From Flabesymbios commensalis (taxonomy: Eukaryota; Annelida; Polychaeta; Terebellida; Flabelligeridae), in contig CAXHKU010000910.1 in NCBI GenBank assembly GCA_964017125.1, positions 88,284 to 152,283 on the forward strand: 64,000 bases of DNA, read 5' to 3'. Made by a program: the position numbers and the translations under genes. Shown here piece after piece: positions 19,615 to 34,223 of the stretch. Under the pieces are notes generated by a model. That model saw only the letters and a program-made list of their open reading frames with translations, ran no database searches and was not told the origin of the DNA. The first letter of the stretch is position 1, and each line of letters begins with the position of its first letter.

Positions 19615-21673
19615 TGACTGGGAAAAATGGGACCTTTTACCCCGCATTCCTCAAAATCTGTTGGTCGGATTTGCTATAAAAACCATAGCACTTCTTCCTG
19701 ATGCCTATCCAATATTTTGGCCAAGTTTTGTGTCTATACATCAAATACTCTAGGAGAAATAGGGGCGCAAATTTCGAGTAGTGGAAGAAGATTAAAAATA
19801 ATAATAATAATAAAAATAATAATATAGTTGAAAGTATTTAAGGAAAAGAATAGTTTGGGCGGCTTCGCCCAAACTAATAATACAATAACTCGACAACGGT
19901 TGGGCGTAGAAAAAAACTAAGCACACTTCATGGCAGTAGTTTTCCAAGGGCTTTTCAAAAATCATACCGATTTTTCTGTTTTTTGATTTTATGACGTCAT
20001 CATTACGTAATAGCTTCAAACTTGCTCCCATAACTCAGTAACGGTTAGAGATATGAGGTTTTTGTAATAGATGTTTACCAGGTACTTTTAGTCAAGCTTC
20101 TCAAAAAACAAAGAAAATTGAGGATTGTTCTTTTAGTTTTATCGTTATGACGTCATCACGATATTCTACACTTGGTCTTATATCTATAACAATTAATTTT
20201 ATACAGTTTGCTGGCAACTTGTTTATTTGCGACATGTCCCCAGGCTTTCAGGAACACTAATCAGATTGAAGCTAAGTAGTTTATTCGCTGAGTTATGACG
20301 TCATGAAGTTCTAATGTATTACCTATGGGAGAAAATCAACGTCCAGTTACTTGACAGCTAACAGCGCTAACGCTCCAAAAACTTGTAGGAATTTGAAGGG
20401 TGCCCTAGAAAGTTTGTATATTAAATATGGAGAGAATCGGTTGAAAACTATGGGAGATATGATGTCCTAAAGATCTAATGTATTACCTATGGGGAAAAAT
20501 CGACTTCCGGTGTTTTTCAAGCTAAAGCTCTGTAAACTTGTGGAGTATTGTAGGGTACCCTGGAGAGTTGGCATGTGAAATTGGGAGAGGATCGGATAAA
20601 AACTCTGGGAGATATGGCGATTTGAAAATCGCATAATGTATTATGACTGGGAAAAATGGGACCTTTTACCCCGCATTCCTCAAAATCTGTTGGTCGGATT
20701 TGCTATAAAAACCATAGCACTTCTTCCTGATGCCTATCCAATATTTTGGCCAAGTTTTGTGTCTATACATCAAATACTCTAGGAGAAATAGGGGCGCAAA
20801 TTTCGAGTAGTGGAAGAAGATTAAAAATAATAATAATAATAAAAATAATAATATAGTTGAAAGTATTTAAGGAAAAGAATAGTTTGGGCGGCTTCGCCCA
20901 AACTAATAATACAATAACTCGACAACGGTTGGGCGTAGAAAAAAACTAAGCACACTTCATGGCAGTAGTTTTCCAAGGGCTTTTCAAAAATCATACCGAT
21001 TTTTCTGTTTTTTGATTTTATGACGTCATCATTACGTAATAGCTTCAAACTTGCTCCCATAACTCAGTAACGGTTAGAGATATGAGGTTTTTGTAATAGA
21101 TGTTTACCAGGTACTTTTAGTCAAGCTTCTCAAAAAACAAAGAAAATTGAGGATTGTTCTTTTAGTTTTATCGTTATGACGTCATCACGATATTCTACAC
21201 TTGGTCTTATATCTATAACAATTAATTTTATACAGTTTGCTGGCAACTTGTTTATTTGCGACATGTCCCCAGGCTTTCAGGAACACTAATCAGATTGAAG
21301 CTAAGTAGTTTATTCGCTGAGTTATGACGTCATGAAGTTCTAATGTATTACCTATGGGAGAAAATCAACGTCCAGTTACTTGACAGCTAACAGCGCTAAC
21401 GCTCCAAAAACTTGTAGGAATTTGAAGGGTGCCCTAGAAAGTTTGTATATTAAATATGGAGAGAATCGGTTGAAAACTATGGGAGATATGATGTCCTAAA
21501 GATCTAATGTATTACCTATGGGGAAAAATCGACTTCCGGTGTTTTTCAAGCTAAAGCTCTGTAAACTTGTGGAGTATTGTAGGGTACCCTGGAGAGTTGG
21601 CATGTGAAATTGGGAGAGGATCGGATAAAAACTCTGGGAGATATGGCGATTTGAAAATCGCATAATGTATTAT
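19615..21673. repeat. Satellite array 2, type A start: two 1029-bp monomers
   Basis: Full monomers start at 19616 and 20645. Both carry CGTTATGACG, so the T/C alternation of array 1 is not continued. The hairpin and CRE-type triplets are intact. The array begins at the same monomer phase as array 1 because its left junction is duplicated. Confidence 0.93.
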
Positions 21674-24600
21674 GACTGGGAAAAATGGGACCTTTTACCC
21701 CGCATTCCTCAAAATCTGTTGGTCGGATTTGCTATAAAAACCATAGCACTTCTTCCTGATGCCTATCCAATATTTTGGCCAAGTTTTGTGTAGGAGAAAT
21801 AGGGGCGCAAATTTCGAGTAGTGGAAGAAGATTAAAAATAATAATAATAATAATATAGTTGAAAGTATTTAAGGAAAAGAATAGTTTGGGCGGCTTCGCC
21901 CAAACTAATAATACAATAACTCGACAACGGTTGGGCGTAGAAAAAAACTAAGCACACTTCATCGCAGTAGTTTTCCAAGGGCTTTTCAGAAATCATACTG
22001 ATTTTTCTGTTTTTTTATTTTATGACGTCATCATTACGTAATAGCTTCAAACTTGCTCCCATAACTCAGTAACGGTTAGAGATATGAGGTTTTTGTAATA
22101 TATGTTTACCAGGTACTTTTAGTCAAGCTTCTCAAAAAACAAAGAAAATTGAGGATTGTTCTCTTAGTTTTATCGTTATGACGTCATCACGATATTCTAC
22201 ACTTGGTCTTATATCTATAACAATTAATTTTACACAGTTTGCTGGCAACTTGTTTATTTGCGACATGTCCCCAGGCTTTCAGGAACACTAATCAGATTGA
22301 AGTTAAGTAGTTTATTCGCTGAGTTATGACGTCATGAAGTTCTAATGTATTACCTATGGGAGAAAATCAACGTCCAGTTACTTGACAGCTAATAGCGCTA
22401 ACGCTCCAAAAACTTGTAGGAATTTGAAGGGTGCCCTAGAAAGTTTGTATATTAAATATGGAGAGAATCGGTTGAAAACTATGGGAGATATGATGTCCTA
22501 AAGATCTAATGTATTACCTATGGGGAAAAATCGACTTCCGGTGTTTTTCAAGCTAAAGCTCTGTAAACTTGTGGAGTATTGTAGGGTACCCTGGAGAGTT
22601 GGCATGTGAAATTGGGAGAGGATCGGATAAAAACTCTGGGAGATATGTCGATTTGAAAATCGCATAATGTATTATGACTGGGAAAAATGGGACCTTTTAC
22701 CCCGCATTCCTCAAAATCTGTTGGTCGGATTTGCTATAAAAACCATAGCACTTCTTCCTGATGCCTATCCAATATTTTGGCCAAGTTTTGTGTCTATACA
22801 TCAAATACTCTAGGAGAAATAGGGGCGCAAATTTCGAGTAGTGGAAGAAGATTAAAAATAATAATAATAATAATATAGTTGAAAGTATTTAAGGAAAAGA
22901 ATAGTTTGGGCGGCTTCGCCCAAACTAATAATACAATAACTCGACAACGGTTGGGCGTAGAAAAAAACTAAGCACACTTCATCGCAGTAGTTTTCCAAGG
23001 GCTTTTCAGAAATCATACTGATTTTTCTGTTTTTTTATTTTATGACGTCATCATTACGTAATAGCTTCAAACTTGCTCCCATAACTCAGTAACGGTTAGA
23101 GATATGAGGTTTTTGTAATATATGTTTACCAGGTACTTTTAGTCAAGCTTCTCAAAAAACAAAGAAAATTGAGGATTGTTCTTTTAGTTTTATCGTTATG
23201 ACGTCATCACGATATTCTACACTTGGTCTTATATCTATAACAATTAATTTTACACAGTTTGCTGGCAACTTGTTTCTTTGCGACATGTCCCCAGGCTTTC
23301 AGGAACACTAATCAGATTGAAGTTAAGTAGTTTATTCGCTGAGTTATGACGTCATGAAGTTCTAATGTATTACCTATGGGAGAAAATCAACGTCCAGTTA
23401 CTTGACAGCTAATAGCGCTAACGCTCCAAAAACTTGTAGGAATTTGAAGGGTGCCCTAGAAAGTTTGTATATTAAATATGGAGAGAATCGGTTGAAAACT
23501 ATGGGAGATATGATGTCCTAAAGATCTAATGTATTACCTATGGGGAAAAATCGACTTCCGGTGTTTTTCAAGCTAAAGCTCTGTAAACTTGTGGAGTATT
23601 GTAGGGTACCCTGGAGAGTTGGCATGTGAAATTGGGAGAGGATCGGATAAAAACTCTGGGAGATATGTCGATTTGAAAATCGCATAATGTATTATGACTG
23701 GGAAAAATGGGACCTTTTACCCCGCATTCCTCAAAATCTGTTGGTCGGATTTGCTATAAAAACCATAGCACTTCTTCCTGATGCCTATCCAATATTTTGG
23801 CCAAGTTTTGTGTCTATACATCAAATACTCTAGGAGAAATAGGGGCGCAAATTTCGAGTAGTGGAAGAAGATTAAAAATAATAATAATAATAATATAGTT
23901 GAAAGTATTTAAGGAAAAGAATAGTTTGGGCGGCTTCGCCCAAACTAATAATACAATAACTCGACAACGGTTGGGCGTAGAAAAAAACTAAGCACACTTC
24001 ATCGCAGTAGTTTTCCAAGGGCTTTTCAGAAATCATACTGATTTTTCTGTTTTTTTATTTTATGACGTCATCATTACGTAATAGCTTCAAACTTGCTCCC
24101 ATAACTCAGTAACGGTTAGAGATATGAGGTTTTTGTAATATATGTTTACCAGGTACTTTTAGTCAAGCTTCTCAAAAAACAAAGAAAATTGAGGATTGTT
24201 CTCTTAGTTTTATCGTTATGACGTCATCACGATATTCTACACTTGGTCTTATATCTATAACAATTAATTTTACACAGTTTGCTGGCAACTTGTTTATTTG
24301 CGACATGTCCCCAGGCTTTCAGGAACACTAATCAGATTGAAGTTAAGTAGTTTATTCGCTGAGTTATGACGTCATGAAGTTCTAATGTATTACCTATGGG
24401 AGAAAATCAACGTCCAGTTACTTGACAGCTAATAGCGCTAACGCTCCAAAAACTTGTAGGAATTTGAAGGGTGCCCTAGAAAGTTTGTATATTAAATATG
24501 GAGAGAATCGGTTGAAAACTATGGGAGATATGATGTCCTAAAGATCTAATGTATTACCTATGGGGAAAAATCGACTTCCGGTGTTTTTCAAGCTAAAGCT

Positions 24601-27600
24601 CTGTAAACTTGTGGAGTATTGTAGGGTACCCTGGAGAGTTGGCATGTGAAATTGGGAGAGGATCGGATAAAAACTCTGGGAGATATGTCGATTTGAAAAT
24701 CGCATAATGTATTATGACTGGGAAAAATGGGACCTTTTACCCCGCATTCCTCAAAATCTGTTGGTCGGATTTGCTATAAAAACCATAGCACTTCTTCCTG
24801 ATGCCTATCCAATATTTTGGCCAAGTTTTGTGTCTATACATCAAATACTCTAGGAGAAATAGGGGCGCAAATTTCGAGTAGTGGAAGAAGATTAAAAATA
24901 ATAATAATAATAATATAGTTGAAAGTATTTAAGGAAAAGAATAGTTTGGGCGGCTTCGCCCAAACTAATAATACAATAACTCGACAACGGTTGGGCGTAG
25001 AAAAAAACTAAGCACACTTCATCGCAGTAGTTTTCCAAGGGCTTTTCAGAAATCATACTGATTTTTCTGTTTTTTTATTTTATGACGTCATCATTACGTA
25101 ATAGCTTCAAACTTGCTCCCATAACTCAGTAACGGTTAGAGATATGAGGTTTTTGTAATATATGTTTACCAGGTACTTTTAGTCAAGCTTCTCAAAAAAC
25201 AAAGAAAATTGAGGATTGTTCTTTTAGTTTTATCGTTATGACGTCATCACGATATTCTACACTTGGTCTTATATCTATAACAATTAATTTTACACAGTTT
25301 GCTGGCAACTTGTTTCTTTGCGACATGTCCCCAGGCTTTCAGGAACACTAATCAGATTGAAGTTAAGTAGTTTATTCGCTGAGTTATGACGTCATGAAGT
25401 TCTAATGTATTACCTATGGGAGAAAATCAACGTCCAGTTACTTGACAGCTAATAGCGCTAACGCTCCAAAAACTTGTAGGAATTTGAAGGGTGCCCTAGA
25501 AAGTTTGTATATTAAATATGGAGAGAATCGGTTGAAAACTATGGGAGATATGATGTCCTAAAGATCTAATGTATTACCTATGGGGAAAAATCGACTTCCG
25601 GTGTTTTTCAAGCTAAAGCTCTGTAAACTTGTGGAGTATTGTAGGGTACCCTGGAGAGTTGGCATGTGAAATTGGGAGAGGATCGGATAAAAACTCTGGG
25701 AGATATGTCGATTTGAAAATCGCATAATGTATTATGACTGGGAAAAATGGGACCTTTTACCCCGCATTCCTCAAAATCTGTTGGTCGGATTTGCTATAAA
25801 AACCATAGCACTTCTTCCTGATGCCTATCCAATATTTTGGCCAAGTTTTGTGTCTATACATCAAATACTCTAGGAGAAATAGGGGCGCAAATTTCGAGTA
25901 GTGGAAGAAGATTAAAAATAATAATAATAATAATATAGTTGAAAGTATTTAAGGAAAAGAATAGTTTGGGCGGCTTCGCCCAAACTAATAATACAATAAC
26001 TCGACAACGGTTGGGCGTAGAAAAAAACTAAGCACACTTCATCGCAGTAGTTTTCCAAGGGCTTTTCAGAAATCATACTGATTTTTCTGTTTTTTTATTT
26101 TATGACGTCATCATTACGTAATAGCTTCAAACTTGCTCCCATAACTCAGTAACGGTTAGAGATATGAGGTTTTTGTAATATATGTTTACCAGGTACTTTT
26201 AGTCAAGCTTCTCAAAAAACAAAGAAAATTGAGGATTGTTCTTTTAGTTTTATCGTTATGACGTCATCACGATATTCTACACTTGGTCTTATATCTATAA
26301 CAATTAATTTTACACAGTTTGCTGGCAACTTGTTTATTTGCGACATGTCCCCAGGCTTTCAGGAACACTAATCAGATTGAAGTTAAGTAGTTTATTCGCT
26401 GAGTTATGACGTCATGAAGTTCTAATGTATTACCTATGGGAGAAAATCAACGTCCAGTTACTTGACAGCTAATAGCGCTAACGCTCCAAAAACTTGTAGG
26501 AATTTGAAGGGTGCCCTAGAAAGTTTGTATATTAAATATGGAGAGAATCGGTTGAAAACTATGGGAGATATGATGTCCTAAAGATCTAATGTATTACCTA
26601 TGGGGAAAAATCGACTTCCGGTGTTTTTCAAGCTAAAGCTCTGTAAACTTGTGGAGTATTGTAGGGTACCCTGGAGAGTTGGCATGTGAAATTGGGAGAG
26701 GATCGGATAAAAACTCTGGGAGATATGTCGATTTGAAAATCGCATAATGTATTATGACTGGGAAAAATGGGACCTTTTACCCCGCATTCCTCAAAATCTG
26801 TTGGTCGGATTTGCTATAAAAACCATAGCACTTCTTCCTGATGCCTATCCAATATTTTGGCCAAGTTTTGTGTCTATACATCAAATACTCTAGGAGAAAT
26901 AGGGGCGCAAATTTCGAGTAGTGGAAGAAGATTAAAAATAATAATAATAATAATATAGTTGAAAGTATTTAAGGAAAAGAATAGTTTGGGCGGCTTCGCC
27001 CAAACTAATAATACAATAACTCGACAACGGTTGGGCGTAGAAAAAAACTAAGCACACTTCATCGCAGTAGTTTTCCAAGGGCTTTTCAGAAATCATACTG
27101 ATTTTTCTGTTTTTTTATTTTATGACGTCATCATTACGTAATAGCTTCAAACTTGCTCCCATAACTCAGTAACGGTTAGAGATATGAGGTTTTTGTAATA
27201 TATGTTTACCAGGTACTTTTAGTCAAGCTTCTCAAAAAACAAAGAAAATTGAGGATTGTTCTTTTAGTTTTATCGTTATGACGTCATCACGATATTCTAC
27301 ACTTGGTCTTATATCTATAACAATTAATTTTACACAGTTTGCTGGCAACTTGTTTATTTGCGACATGTCCCCAGGCTTTCAGGAACACTAATCAGATTGA
27401 AGTTAAGTAGTTTATTCGCTGAGTTATGACGTCATGAAGTTCTAATGTATTACCTATGGGAGAAAATCAACGTCCAGTTACTTGACAGCTAATAGCGCTA
27501 ACGCTCCAAAAACTTGTAGGAATTTGAAGGGTGCCCTAGAAAGTTTGTATATTAAATATGGAGAGAATCGGTTGAAAACTATGGGAGATATGATGTCCTA

Positions 27601-30600
27601 AAGATCTAATGTATTACCTATGGGGAAAAATCGACTTCCGGTGTTTTTCAAGCTAAAGCTCTGTAAACTTGTGGAGTATTGTAGGGTACCCTGGAGAGTT
27701 GGCATGTGAAATTGGGAGAGGATCGGATAAAAACTCTGGGAGATATGTCGATTTGAAAATCGCATAATGTATTATGACTGGGAAAAATGGGACCTTTTAC
27801 CCCGCATTCCTCAAAATCTGTTGGTCGGATTTGCTATAAAAACCATAGCACTTCTTCCTGATGCCTATCCAATATTTTGGCCAAGTTTTGTGTCTATACA
27901 TCAAATACTCTAGGAGAAATAGGGGCGCAAATTTCGAGTAGTGGAAGAAGATTAAAAATAATAATAATAATAATATAGTTGAAAGTATTTAAGGAAAAGA
28001 ATAGTTTGGGCGGCTTCGCCCAAACTAATAATACAATAACTCGACAACGGTTGGGCGTAGAAAAAAACTAAGCACACTTCATCGCAGTAGTTTTCCAAGG
28101 GCTTTTCAGAAATCATACTGATTTTTCTGTTTTTTTATTTTATGACGTCATCATTACGTAATAGCTTCAAACTTGCTCCCATAACTCAGTAACGGTTAGA
28201 GATATGAGGTTTTTGTAATATATGTTTACCAGGTACTTTTAGTCAAGCTTCTCAAAAAACAAAGAAAATTGAGGATTGTTCTTTTAGTTTTATCGTTATG
28301 ACGTCATCACGATATTCTACACTTGGTCTTATATCTATAACAATTAATTTTACACAGTTTGCTGGCAACTTGTTTATTTGCGACATGTCCCCAGGCTTTC
28401 AGGAACACTAATCAGATTGAAGTTAAGTAGTTTATTCGCTGAGTTATGACGTCATGAAGTTCTAATGTATTACCTATGGGAGAAAATCAACGTCCAGTTA
28501 CTTGACAGCTAATAGCGCTAACGCTCCAAAAACTTGTAGGAATTTGAAGGGTGCCCTAGAAAGTTTGTATATTAAATATGGAGAGAATCGGTTGAAAACT
28601 ATGGGAGATATGATGTCCTAAAGATCTAATGTATTACCTATGGGGAAAAATCGACTTCCGGTGTTTTTCAAGCTAAAGCTCTGTAAACTTGTGGAGTATT
28701 GTAGGGTACCCTGGAGAGTTGGCATGTGAAATTGGGAGAGGATCGGATAAAAACTCTGGGAGATATGTCGATTTGAAAATCGCATAATGTATTATGACTG
28801 GGAAAAATGGGACCTTTTACCCCGCATTCCTCAAAATCTGTTGGTCGGATTTGCTATAAAAACCATAGCACTTCTTCCTGATGCCTATCCAATATTTTGG
28901 CCAAGTTTTGTGTCTATACATCAAATACTCTAGGAGAAATAGGGGCGCAAATTTCGAGTAGTGGAAGAAGATTAAAAATAATAATAATAATAATATAGTT
29001 GAAAGTATTTAAGGAAAAGAATAGTTTGGGCGGCTTCGCCCAAACTAATAATACAATAACTCGACAACGGTTGGGCGTAGAAAAAAACTAAGCACACTTC
29101 ATCGCAGTAGTTTTCCAAGGGCTTTTCAGAAATCATACTGATTTTTCTGTTTTTTTATTTTATGACGTCATCATTACGTAATAGCTTCAAACTTGCTCCC
29201 ATAACTCAGTAACGGTTAGAGATATGAGGTTTTTGTAATATATGTTTACCAGGTACTTTTAGTCAAGCTTCTCAAAAAACAAAGAAAATTGAGGATTGTT
29301 CTTTTAGTTTTATCGTTATGACGTCATCACGATATTCTACACTTGGTCTTATATCTATAACAATTAATTTTACACAGTTTGCTGGCAACTTGTTTATTTG
29401 CGACATGTCCCCAGGCTTTCAGGAACACTAATCAGATTGAAGTTAAGTAGTTTATTCGCTGAGTTATGACGTCATGAAGTTCTAATGTATTACCTATGGG
29501 AGAAAATCAACGTCCAGTTACTTGACAGCTAATAGCGCTAACGCTCCAAAAACTTGTAGGAATTTGAAGGGTGCCCTAGAAAGTTTGTATATTAAATATG
29601 GAGAGAATCGGTTGAAAACTATGGGAGATATGATGTCCTAAAGATCTAATGTATTACCTATGGGGAAAAATCGACTTCCGGTGTTTTTCAAGCTAAAGCT
29701 CTGTAAACTTGTGGAGTATTGTAGGGTACCCTGGAGAGTTGGCATGTGAAATTGGGAGAGGATCGGATAAAAACTCTGGGAGATATGTCGATTTGAAAAT
29801 CGCATAATGTATTATGACTGGGAAAAATGGGACCTTTTACCCCGCATTCCTCAAAATCTGTTGGTCGGATTTGCTATAAAAACCATAGCACTTCTTCCTG
29901 ATGCCTATCCAATATTTTGGCCAAGTTTTGTGTCTATACATCAAATACTCTAGGAGAAATAGGGGCGCAAATTTCGAGTAGTGGAAGAAGATTAAAAATA
30001 ATAATAATAATAATATAGTTGAAAGTATTTAAGGAAAAGAATAGTTTGGGCGGCTTCGCCCAAACTAATAATACAATAACTCGACAACGGTTGGGCGTAG
30101 AAAAAAACTAAGCACACTTCATCGCAGTAGTTTTCCAAGGGCTTTTCAGAAATCATACTGATTTTTCTGTTTTTTTATTTTATGACGTCATCATTACGTA
30201 ATAGCTTCAAACTTGCTCCCATAACTCAGTAACGGTTAGAGATATGAGGTTTTTGTAATATATGTTTACCAGGTACTTTTAGTCAAGCTTCTCAAAAAAC
30301 AAAGAAAATTGAGGATTGTTCTTTTAGTTTTATCGTTATGACGTCATCACGATATTCTACACTTGGTCTTATATCTATAACAATTAATTTTACACAGTTT
30401 GCTGGCAACTTGTTTATTTGCGACATGTCCCCAGGCTTTCAGGAACACTAATCAGATTGAAGTTAAGTAGTTTATTCGCTGAGTTATGACGTCATGAAGT
30501 TCTAATGTATTACCTATGGGAGAAAATCAACGTCCAGTTACTTGACAGCTAATAGCGCTAACGCTCCAAAAACTTGTAGGAATTTGAAGGGTGCCCTAGA

Positions 30601-33600
30601 AAGTTTGTATATTAAATATGGAGAGAATCGGTTGAAAACTATGGGAGATATGATGTCCTAAAGATCTAATGTATTACCTATGGGGAAAAATCGACTTCCG
30701 GTGTTTTTCAAGCTAAAGCTCTGTAAACTTGTGGAGTATTGTAGGGTACCCTGGAGAGTTGGCATGTGAAATTGGGAGAGGATCGGATAAAAACTCTGGG
30801 AGATATGTCGATTTGAAAATCGCATAATGTATTATGACTGGGAAAAATGGGACCTTTTACCCCGCATTCCTCAAAATCTGTTGGTCGGATTTGCTATAAA
30901 AACCATAGCACTTCTTCCTGATGCCTATCCAATATTTTGGCCAAGTTTTGTGTCTATACATCAAATACTCTAGGAGAAATAGGGGCGCAAATTTCGAGTA
31001 GTGGAAGAAGATTAAAAATAATAATAATAATAATATAGTTGAAAGTATTTAAGGAAAAGAATAGTTTGGGCGGCTTCGCCCAAACTAATAATACAATAAC
31101 TCGACAACGGTTGGGCGTAGAAAAAAACTAAGCACACTTCATCGCAGTAGTTTTCCAAGGGCTTTTCAGAAATCATACTGATTTTTCTGTTTTTTTATTT
31201 TATGACGTCATCATTACGTAATAGCTTCAAACTTGCTCCCATAACTCAGTAACGGTTAGAGATATGAGGTTTTTGTAATATATGTTTACCAGGTACTTTT
31301 AGTCAAGCTTCTCAAAAAACAAAGAAAATTGAGGATTGTTCTTTTAGTTTTATCGTTATGACGTCATCACGATATTCTACACTTGGTCTTATATCTATAA
31401 CAATTAATTTTACACAGTTTGCTGGCAACTTGTTTATTTGCGACATGTCCCCAGGCTTTCAGGAACACTAATCAGATTGAAGTTAAGTAGTTTATTCGCT
31501 GAGTTATGACGTCATGAAGTTCTAATGTATTACCTATGGGAGAAAATCAACGTCCAGTTACTTGACAGCTAATAGCGCTAACGCTCCAAAAACTTGTAGG
31601 AATTTGAAGGGTGCCCTAGAAAGTTTGTATATTAAATATGGAGAGAATCGGTTGAAAACTATGGGAGATATGATGTCCTAAAGATCTAATGTATTACCTA
31701 TGGGGAAAAATCGACTTCCGGTGTTTTTCAAGCTAAAGCTCTGTAAACTTGTGGAGTATTGTAGGGTACCCTGGAGAGTTGGCATGTGAAATTGGGAGAG
31801 GATCGGATAAAAACTCTGGGAGATATGTCGATTTGAAAATCGCATAATGTATTATGACTGGGAAAAATGGGACCTTTTACCCCGCATTCCTCAAAATCTG
31901 TTGGTCGGATTTGCTATAAAAACCATAGCACTTCTTCCTGATGCCTATCCAATATTTTGGCCAAGTTTTGTGTCTATACATCAAATACTCTAGGAGAAAT
32001 AGGGGCGCAAATTTCGAGTAGTGGAAGAAGATTAAAAATAATAATAATAATAATATAGTTGAAAGTATTTAAGGAAAAGAATAGTTTGGGCGGCTTCGCC
32101 CAAACTAATAATACAATAACTCGACAACGGTTGGGCGTAGAAAAAAACTAAGCACACTTCATCGCAGTAGTTTTCCAAGGGCTTTTCAGAAATCATACTG
32201 ATTTTTCTGTTTTTTTATTTTATGACGTCATCATTACGTAATAGCTTCAAACTTGCTCCCATAACTCAGTAACGGTTAGAGATATGAGGTTTTTGTAATA
32301 TATGTTTACCAGGTACTTTTAGTCAAGCTTCTCAAAAAACAAAGAAAATTGAGGATTGTTCTTTTAGTTTTATCGTTATGACGTCATCACGATATTCTAC
32401 ACTTGGTCTTATATCTATAACAATTAATTTTACACAGTTTGCTGGCAACTTGTTTATTTGCGACATGTCCCCAGGCTTTCAGGAACACTAATCAGATTGA
32501 AGTTAAGTAGTTTATTCGCTGAGTTATGACGTCATGAAGTTCTAATGTATTACCTATGGGAGAAAATCAACGTCCAGTTACTTGACAGCTAATAGCGCTA
32601 ACGCTCCAAAAACTTGTAGGAATTTGAAGGGTGCCCTAGAAAGTTTGTATATTAAATATGGAGAGAATCGGTTGAAAACTATGGGAGATATGATGTCCTA
32701 AAGATCTAATGTATTACCTATGGGGAAAAATCGACTTCCGGTGTTTTTCAAGCTAAAGCTCTGTAAACTTGTGGAGTATTGTAGGGTACCCTGGAGAGTT
32801 GGCATGTGAAATTGGGAGAGGATCGGATAAAAACTCTGGGAGATATGTCGATTTGAAAATCGCATAATGTATTATGACTGGGAAAAATGGGACCTTTTAC
32901 CCCGCATTCCTCAAAATCTGTTGGTCGGATTTGCTATAAAAACCATAGCACTTCTTCCTGATGCCTATCCAATATTTTGGCCAAGTTTTGTGTCTATACA
33001 TCAAATACTCTAGGAGAAATAGGGGCGCAAATTTCGAGTAGTGGAAGAAGATTAAAAATAATAATAATAATAATATAGTTGAAAGTATTTAAGGAAAAGA
33101 ATAGTTTGGGCGGCTTCGCCCAAACTAATAATACAATAACTCGACAACGGTTGGGCGTAGAAAAAAACTAAGCACACTTCATCGCAGTAGTTTTCCAAGG
33201 GCTTTTCAGAAATCATACTGATTTTTCTGTTTTTTTATTTTATGACGTCATCATTACGTAATAGCTTCAAACTTGCTCCCATAACTCAGTAACGGTTAGA
33301 GATATGAGGTTTTTGTAATATATGTTTACCAGGTACTTTTAGTCAAGCTTCTCAAAAAACAAAGAAAATTGAGGATTGTTCTTTTAGTTTTATCGTTATG
33401 ACGTCATCACGATATTCTACACTTGGTCTTATATCTATAACAATTAATTTTACACAGTTTGCTGGCAACTTGTTTATTTGCGACATGTCCCCAGGCTTTC
33501 AGGAACACTAATCAGATTGAAGTTAAGTAGTTTATTCGCTGAGTTATGACGTCATGAAGTTCTAATGTATTACCTATGGGAGAAAATCAACGTCCAGTTA

Positions 33601-34146
33601 CTTGACAGCTAATAGCGCTAACGCTCCAAAAACTTGTAGGAATTTGAAGGGTGCCCTAGAAAGTTTGTATATTAAATATGGAGAGAATCGGTTGAAAACT
33701 ATGGGAGATATGATGTCCTAAAGATCTAATGTATTACCTATGGGGAAAAATCGACTTCCGGTGTTTTTCAAGCTAAAGCTCTGTAAACTTGTGGAGTATT
33801 GTAGGGTACCCTGGAGAGTTGGCATGTGAAATTGGGAGAGGATCGGATAAAAACTCTGGGAGATATGTCGATTTGAAAATCGCATAATGTATTATGACTG
33901 GGAAAAATGGGACCTTTTACCCCGCATTCCTCAAAATCTGTTGGTCGGATTTGCTATAAAAACCATAGCACTTCTTCCTGATGCCTATCCAATATTTTGG
34001 CCAAGTTTTGTGTCTATACATCAAATACTCTAGGAGAAATAGGGGCGCAAATTTCGAGTAGTGGAAGAAGATTAAAAATAATAATAATAATAATATAGTT
34101 GAAAGTATTTAAGGAAAAGAATAGTTTGGGCGGCTTCGCCCAAACT
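21674..34146. repeat. Satellite array 2, type A2 block: 1002-bp hybrid then eleven 1020-bp monomers
   Basis: Starts are 21674, then 22676 and every 1020 bp to 32876, with a partial from 33896 ending after the hairpin at 34124. A2 differs from A by a TAA tract 9 bp shorter and a few substitutions, for example TTCATCGCAG for TTCATGGCAG and AGATATGTCG for AGATATGGCG. The first monomer also lacks 18 bp between 21790 and 21791. The first four monomers alternate at two linked sites (CTCTTAG with GTTTATTTG, CTTTTAG with GTTTCTTTG), a 2040-bp dimer. The remaining monomers all have CTTTTAG with GTTTATTTG and look identical. Confidence 0.93.
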
Positions 34147-34223
34147 AATAATAATAATAATAATAATAATATAGTTGAAAGTATTTAAGGAAAAGAATAG
34201 TTTGGGCGGCTTCGCCCAAACTA
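34094..34223. repeat. Duplicated hairpin module at the A2/B junction
   Basis: Two hairpin modules (TATAGTTGAAAG through the hairpin) lie 76 bp apart at 34094-34147 and 34170-34223, separated only by an expanded TAA tract. In a normal monomer the next module is about 1 kb away. The first belongs to the A2 block and the second opens the B block, so the change of satellite type occurs exactly at this module. Confidence 0.9.

Larger units (their letters stand above)
16800..21173. repeat. Copy 2 of the duplicated unit, identical part
   Basis: By eye this is base-for-base the same as 1-4374. It includes the left flank L2 (16800-19614) and the first one and a half monomers of array 2. Beyond 21173 the arrays follow different histories. 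I see no point difference in about 2.8 kb of non-satellite DNA, which would be surprising for an old duplication. Confidence 0.88.
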
